Assembly: GCA_947472765.1 (NCBI GenBank)
Contig: CANJCM010000001.1
Location: 62,001-126,000 of the forward strand
Direction of reading: 5' to 3'
Length of the DNA stretch: 64,000 bases
From: Opitutia bacterium
GTDB lineage: Bacteria > Verrucomicrobiota > Verrucomicrobiia > Opitutales > Opitutaceae
Positions 61,654 to 64,000 of this stretch are shown in pieces (position 1 is the stretch's first letter; every line of letters starts with the position of its first letter). The notes beneath the pieces are model-generated. The model was given only the letters and a program-made list of their open reading frames with translations. It was not told the DNA's origin and made no database searches. The position numbers were made by a program, and so were the translations under genes.

Positions 61654-63589
61654 AAAGGAGGGTCATGGCGGCGCCGACCCGGCTGTCGGCCTGCGCTGCC
61701 TCATCGAGGAGAGGCAGATAATTCGGCAGGCTCGCGGCGGTGGCTTGCGCGAGCAGTCCGTTGCAGGCCTCCCAACGGGCATCCATCGAGCCCTTGGCCA
61801 GTACCTGCTCCAACCCCGTCCGCCACGCCGCACGACGCGCCGGATCTGCATTGAGCGCAAAGGCCGCACTGAGGAGATAGGCCTGCGTGTCGGTGCCCGC
61901 GGGCTCGGCATCGGCGGCCTTGCCCAGCAGTGCGAGGGTCTTCGCGTCGGTCGTCTTCAACCAACGCAAGGCATAGGCCGAGATCGCCCGCATGCGTTCG
62001 GTGGGTGAACTCAGGAGCGCGCCTAGTTTTTCGAGCGCCGCCGTCTCATCGCGCAAGGCAAGCACCCACAGCGCGAGCACCCGCATCGGTTCGGAGGGAC
62101 CGGTCAGTGTCTGGCGCACGCGCTCCAGGACCGGACCGTCCACGCGAACCCGAAGCTTGCCGAGGCTTTCGAGCGCTTGGGAAACATCCGGAGACGCGGG
62201 ATTCACAAAGATCTTTTCAACCTGGGCGACGCAGGCCGCGCGTTCCGCCTTGGTCGGCGAGGTGTTGGCGAGCACCCGCCAGACGCCCACGCGATACGGC
62301 AGCGAATCCGCATTCGGCGCCATCTTCAGGAAGCGCTCGCGCATCGGCAGCGCTTCTCCCGCCACGAGCAGGGCCTCGGCGGCGTGAATCTTGATCCACG
62401 TCTCGTCCTTCGCAAAGACATCGTGAAGGATTGCGCGAGCCCGCGTGGCGAGCGCGTCGTCCGGCGCGGTCAGCCAGGCCAGGTTGACGCGGCGGATCAC
62501 ATGGGACTTTGCCGCGCCGGCACTGATGTCCATGTACGCGAACAGGACCGAATCACCGACGAAGTGAGTCGCGGTGTAACAGTAATCGCTGGTCGGATTG
62601 TTCTCGAGCAGCTTGGCCGTCCGCCAGGTCGTCCCGCCGTCGGAGGAAGTCGCCGCCACAAGCGGAGTCCGGCCGCGGTAGGTCGAATCGAGCAGCGTGA
62701 ACGGGAACTGCCCGGAGTAATCGTTGAACACCGCCAGCAAATCCTTCGTTCCGGGAATGCGCTTGATGCTCGCGGGCGACGCCGGCGAATGCATCGCGAG
62801 CGTGACCGGTGCGCTCCAGGTCAGCCCGGCGTCTTGGGAGCGCATGCCATACTGCCGGCCCTGGTCGGTCCGGGCCCAACTGAAAAGCGATCCGTCCGCC
62901 AGTTCGACCACGCCCGGCTCTTGCAGACCCGTGTCGCTCGCCACCGGCAACGCCCACCAACTCTTCGATTCCGTCCAGGTGGCGCCGTCGTCGTCCGAAT
63001 AGTACCAGAGATCGATGGCGCGGAGATCGACGCTATGCCCGATGCTGCCGGCGCCCTCGCCCATCACCCGATGGTAGCCCAGTGGCATCACCAACCGGCC
63101 CCGGGCGGTCTGGATGATGCGGTCATTGTTGAGGACGTAGTAGCCCGGCGCCGCCACGATGCTCCGCGGCGCGGACCAGGTGGCTCCTTCATCGCTGGAG
63201 ATCCGCAGATACGGGTGACAGTCCATCGTGCCGCGCTTGATCGCGGTGAAGAGGGCAATGCGACCGCTCGCGAGGCGCAGCAGCGACACGCTCATCTCCA
63301 TGGTGCCCGGCTCCGGCGTGAACAGGACCTTGGGCTCGGTCCAGGTCCGGCCCTGATCATCCGACGACATCTGGGCAATCTGGCACGGGCTGAAATCGGA
63401 GGTGCCGCCGACAAACTGGGAAAAGAGAAAGAGGATCCGGCCGGACTTCAGCGTGACAAACGCGCCCTCGGAGTTTCGAGGGTGCTCCGGCGTCGAAGCC
63501 AGAGCGTGGGCCACAACATTGACCGGCTCGGCGGCAACGAGCCGGCTCGCGCACAAGGCGAGACCGACGAGGATAATTTTTTTCAGCAT
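61634..63589 (-). CDS. Secreted sialidase-like propeller with C-terminal HEAT-like repeats, copy 2
   Basis: A 651-residue exported protein (signal MLKKIILVGLALCASRLVAA). Residues about 30-380 form a sialidase propeller with Asp boxes SSDDQGRTW, SSDEGATW, SDDDGATW, SQDAGLTW and SSDGGTTW, paralogous to copy 1. Residues about 390-651 are alpha-helical with alanine/leucine repeats (AAEALLVAGEAL, QALESLGKLR, ALWVLALRDETAALEKLG) and look like HEAT repeats. Such a helical tail may bind other proteins or the cell surface. It is 7 bp downstream of copy 3. Confidence 0.8.
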   Translation of the reverse strand: MLKKIILVGLALCASRLVAAEPVNVVAHALASTPEHPRNSEGAFVTLKSGRILFLFSQFVGGTSDFSPCQIAQMSSDDQGRTWTEPKVLFTPEPGTMEMSVSLLRLASGRIALFTAIKRGTMDCHPYLRISSDEGATWSAPRSIVAAPGYYVLNNDRIIQTARGRLVMPLGYHRVMGEGAGSIGHSVDLRAIDLWYYSDDDGATWTESKSWWALPVASDTGLQEPGVVELADGSLFSWARTDQGRQYGMRSQDAGLTWSAPVTLAMHSPASPASIKRIPGTKDLLAVFNDYSGQFPFTLLDSTYRGRTPLVAATSSDGGTTWRTAKLLENNPTSDYCYTATHFVGDSVLFAYMDISAGAAKSHVIRRVNLAWLTAPDDALATRARAILHDVFAKDETWIKIHAAEALLVAGEALPMRERFLKMAPNADSLPYRVGVWRVLANTSPTKAERAACVAQVEKIFVNPASPDVSQALESLGKLRVRVDGPVLERVRQTLTGPSEPMRVLALWVLALRDETAALEKLGALLSSPTERMRAISAYALRWLKTTDAKTLALLGKAADAEPAGTDTQAYLLSAAFALNADPARRAAWRTGLEQVLAKGSMDARWEACNGLLAQATAASLPNYLPLLDEAAQADSRVGAAMTLLYVRARE

Positions 63590-63596
63590 GGGTGAA

Positions 63597-64000
63597 TCAG
63601 GCTTTCGGAATATTCAACGCCGCCAGCGGAATCCGACGGATCCGGAGCCGGGAGAGATGGCCAAGCTGCTCGTTGCCCGCGACGTAAGCGAGCAGCACTG
63701 CATCGTCGGTGAAGTGAATCGCCGTGTAGCAAAACCAGCCCGTGAGATCGTCCTCGATCACCTGCGGCGCGATCCAGCTTTTCGCACCGTCAGTCGAGAA
63801 CGCCGCCACCAGCGGAGCACGTTGGTTGAGTTTCGAGGGCGCCGGAACGCGGCCGGAATGGTCGTTGTAGATCACCATCAGGGTCTTCGTGCCCGGGACC
63901 TGCTTGATGCTCGCCGGCGAGTTCGGTGACACGAGCGAGGTTGGCAACGGTGCCGTCCAGGTGGCCCCATCGTCCTTCGACGTCATCGCGTATTGGTACC
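63597..64000 (-). CDS. Sialidase-like propeller protein, copy 3, partial
   Basis: The C-terminal 134 residues or so of a third paralog; the gene continues beyond the right edge. The frame is open to 64000 (YQYAMTSKDDGATWTAP matches copy 1 and 2). Asp boxes SKDDGATW and STDGAKSW are visible, followed by the end of the propeller. The tail is short, so it lacks the HEAT extension of copy 2. Confidence 0.75.
   Translation of the reverse strand, partial: YQYAMTSKDDGATWTAPLPTSLVSPNSPASIKQVPGTKTLMVIYNDHSGRVPAPSKLNQRAPLVAAFSTDGAKSWIAPQVIEDDLTGWFCYTAIHFTDDAVLLAYVAGNEQLGHLSRLRIRRIPLAALNIPKA

Noticed and set aside
1..64000. CRISPR array
   Set aside because: The repeats are dispersed palindromes with variable spacing; there is no regular direct repeat/spacer structure and no cas gene.
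1..64000. Insertion sequence or phage
   Set aside because: No transposase, integrase or phage structural gene was found. The palindromes lack coding capacity and would need a helper outside the window.

Overview
The window is high-GC bacterial DNA, densely coded, and fits a Verrucomicrobiota bacterium, most likely of the Opitutaceae. This is an inference from several signs: a haem-binding domain of the Pirellula/Verrucomicrobium type in the PQQ dehydrogenase, a LexA box of the form TGTTC-N4-GAACA, an unusually rich set of dispersed intergenic palindromes, and the general gene complement. No rRNA, tRNA, CRISPR array, phage or insertion sequence was found.

Layout. 1-5.1 kb: end of an NHL-repeat protein, secreted dienelactone hydrolase, exported aldo/keto reductase, secreted phosphodiesterase and a 7Fe ferredoxin. 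5.5-12.2 kb: lexA with an abutting SOS box, then imuA, imuB and dnaE2, the mutagenic translesion cassette. 12.6-20.2 kb: a metallo-beta-lactamase-fold protein, a dihaem PQQ dehydrogenase, a response regulator with a DUF1294 protein, trmO and kup. 20.7-26.2 kb: a minus-strand operon metG, menF, a DUF1573/cytochrome c fusion, menD (classical menaquinone route). 26.5-33.4 kb: a two-component pair, rdgB, ribD, a glyoxalase-II-like hydrolase, leuB, an NTF2-like protein and tspO. 33.7-43.6 kb: purM, purF and long-form purL, interspersed with two methyltransferases and a cupin gene broken by one stop codon. 43.7-51.2 kb: mixed housekeeping genes, including a TolB-like propeller, an Mrp ATPase and rpmG (54 aa).

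51.5-64 kb is a catabolic locus. One minus-strand operon holds an SSS symporter, a class III aminotransferase, a Gfo/Idh oxidoreductase and an amidohydrolase. A divergent plus-strand set holds a DapA/NanA-family aldolase, a D-2-hydroxyacid dehydrogenase and a second, paralogous SSS symporter. Three tandem secreted sialidase-like propeller proteins converge on it. Together they suggest extracellular release, uptake and cleavage of an acidic sugar; the substrate is not known.

Almost every intergenic gap longer than about 100 bp downstream of a gene carries dispersed palindromic repeats. Three families (called A, C and D here) begin with GTAG (or GTGG) followed by a hairpin with an invariant loop and covarying stem, and sit mostly as inverted doublets. 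This is the architecture of REP/REPIN elements mobilised by RAYT transposases. Other families consist of three roughly 8-10 nt units, often in inverted pairs. Many elements are nested inside each other. This repeat system and the 51-64 kb locus are the most interesting parts of the window.
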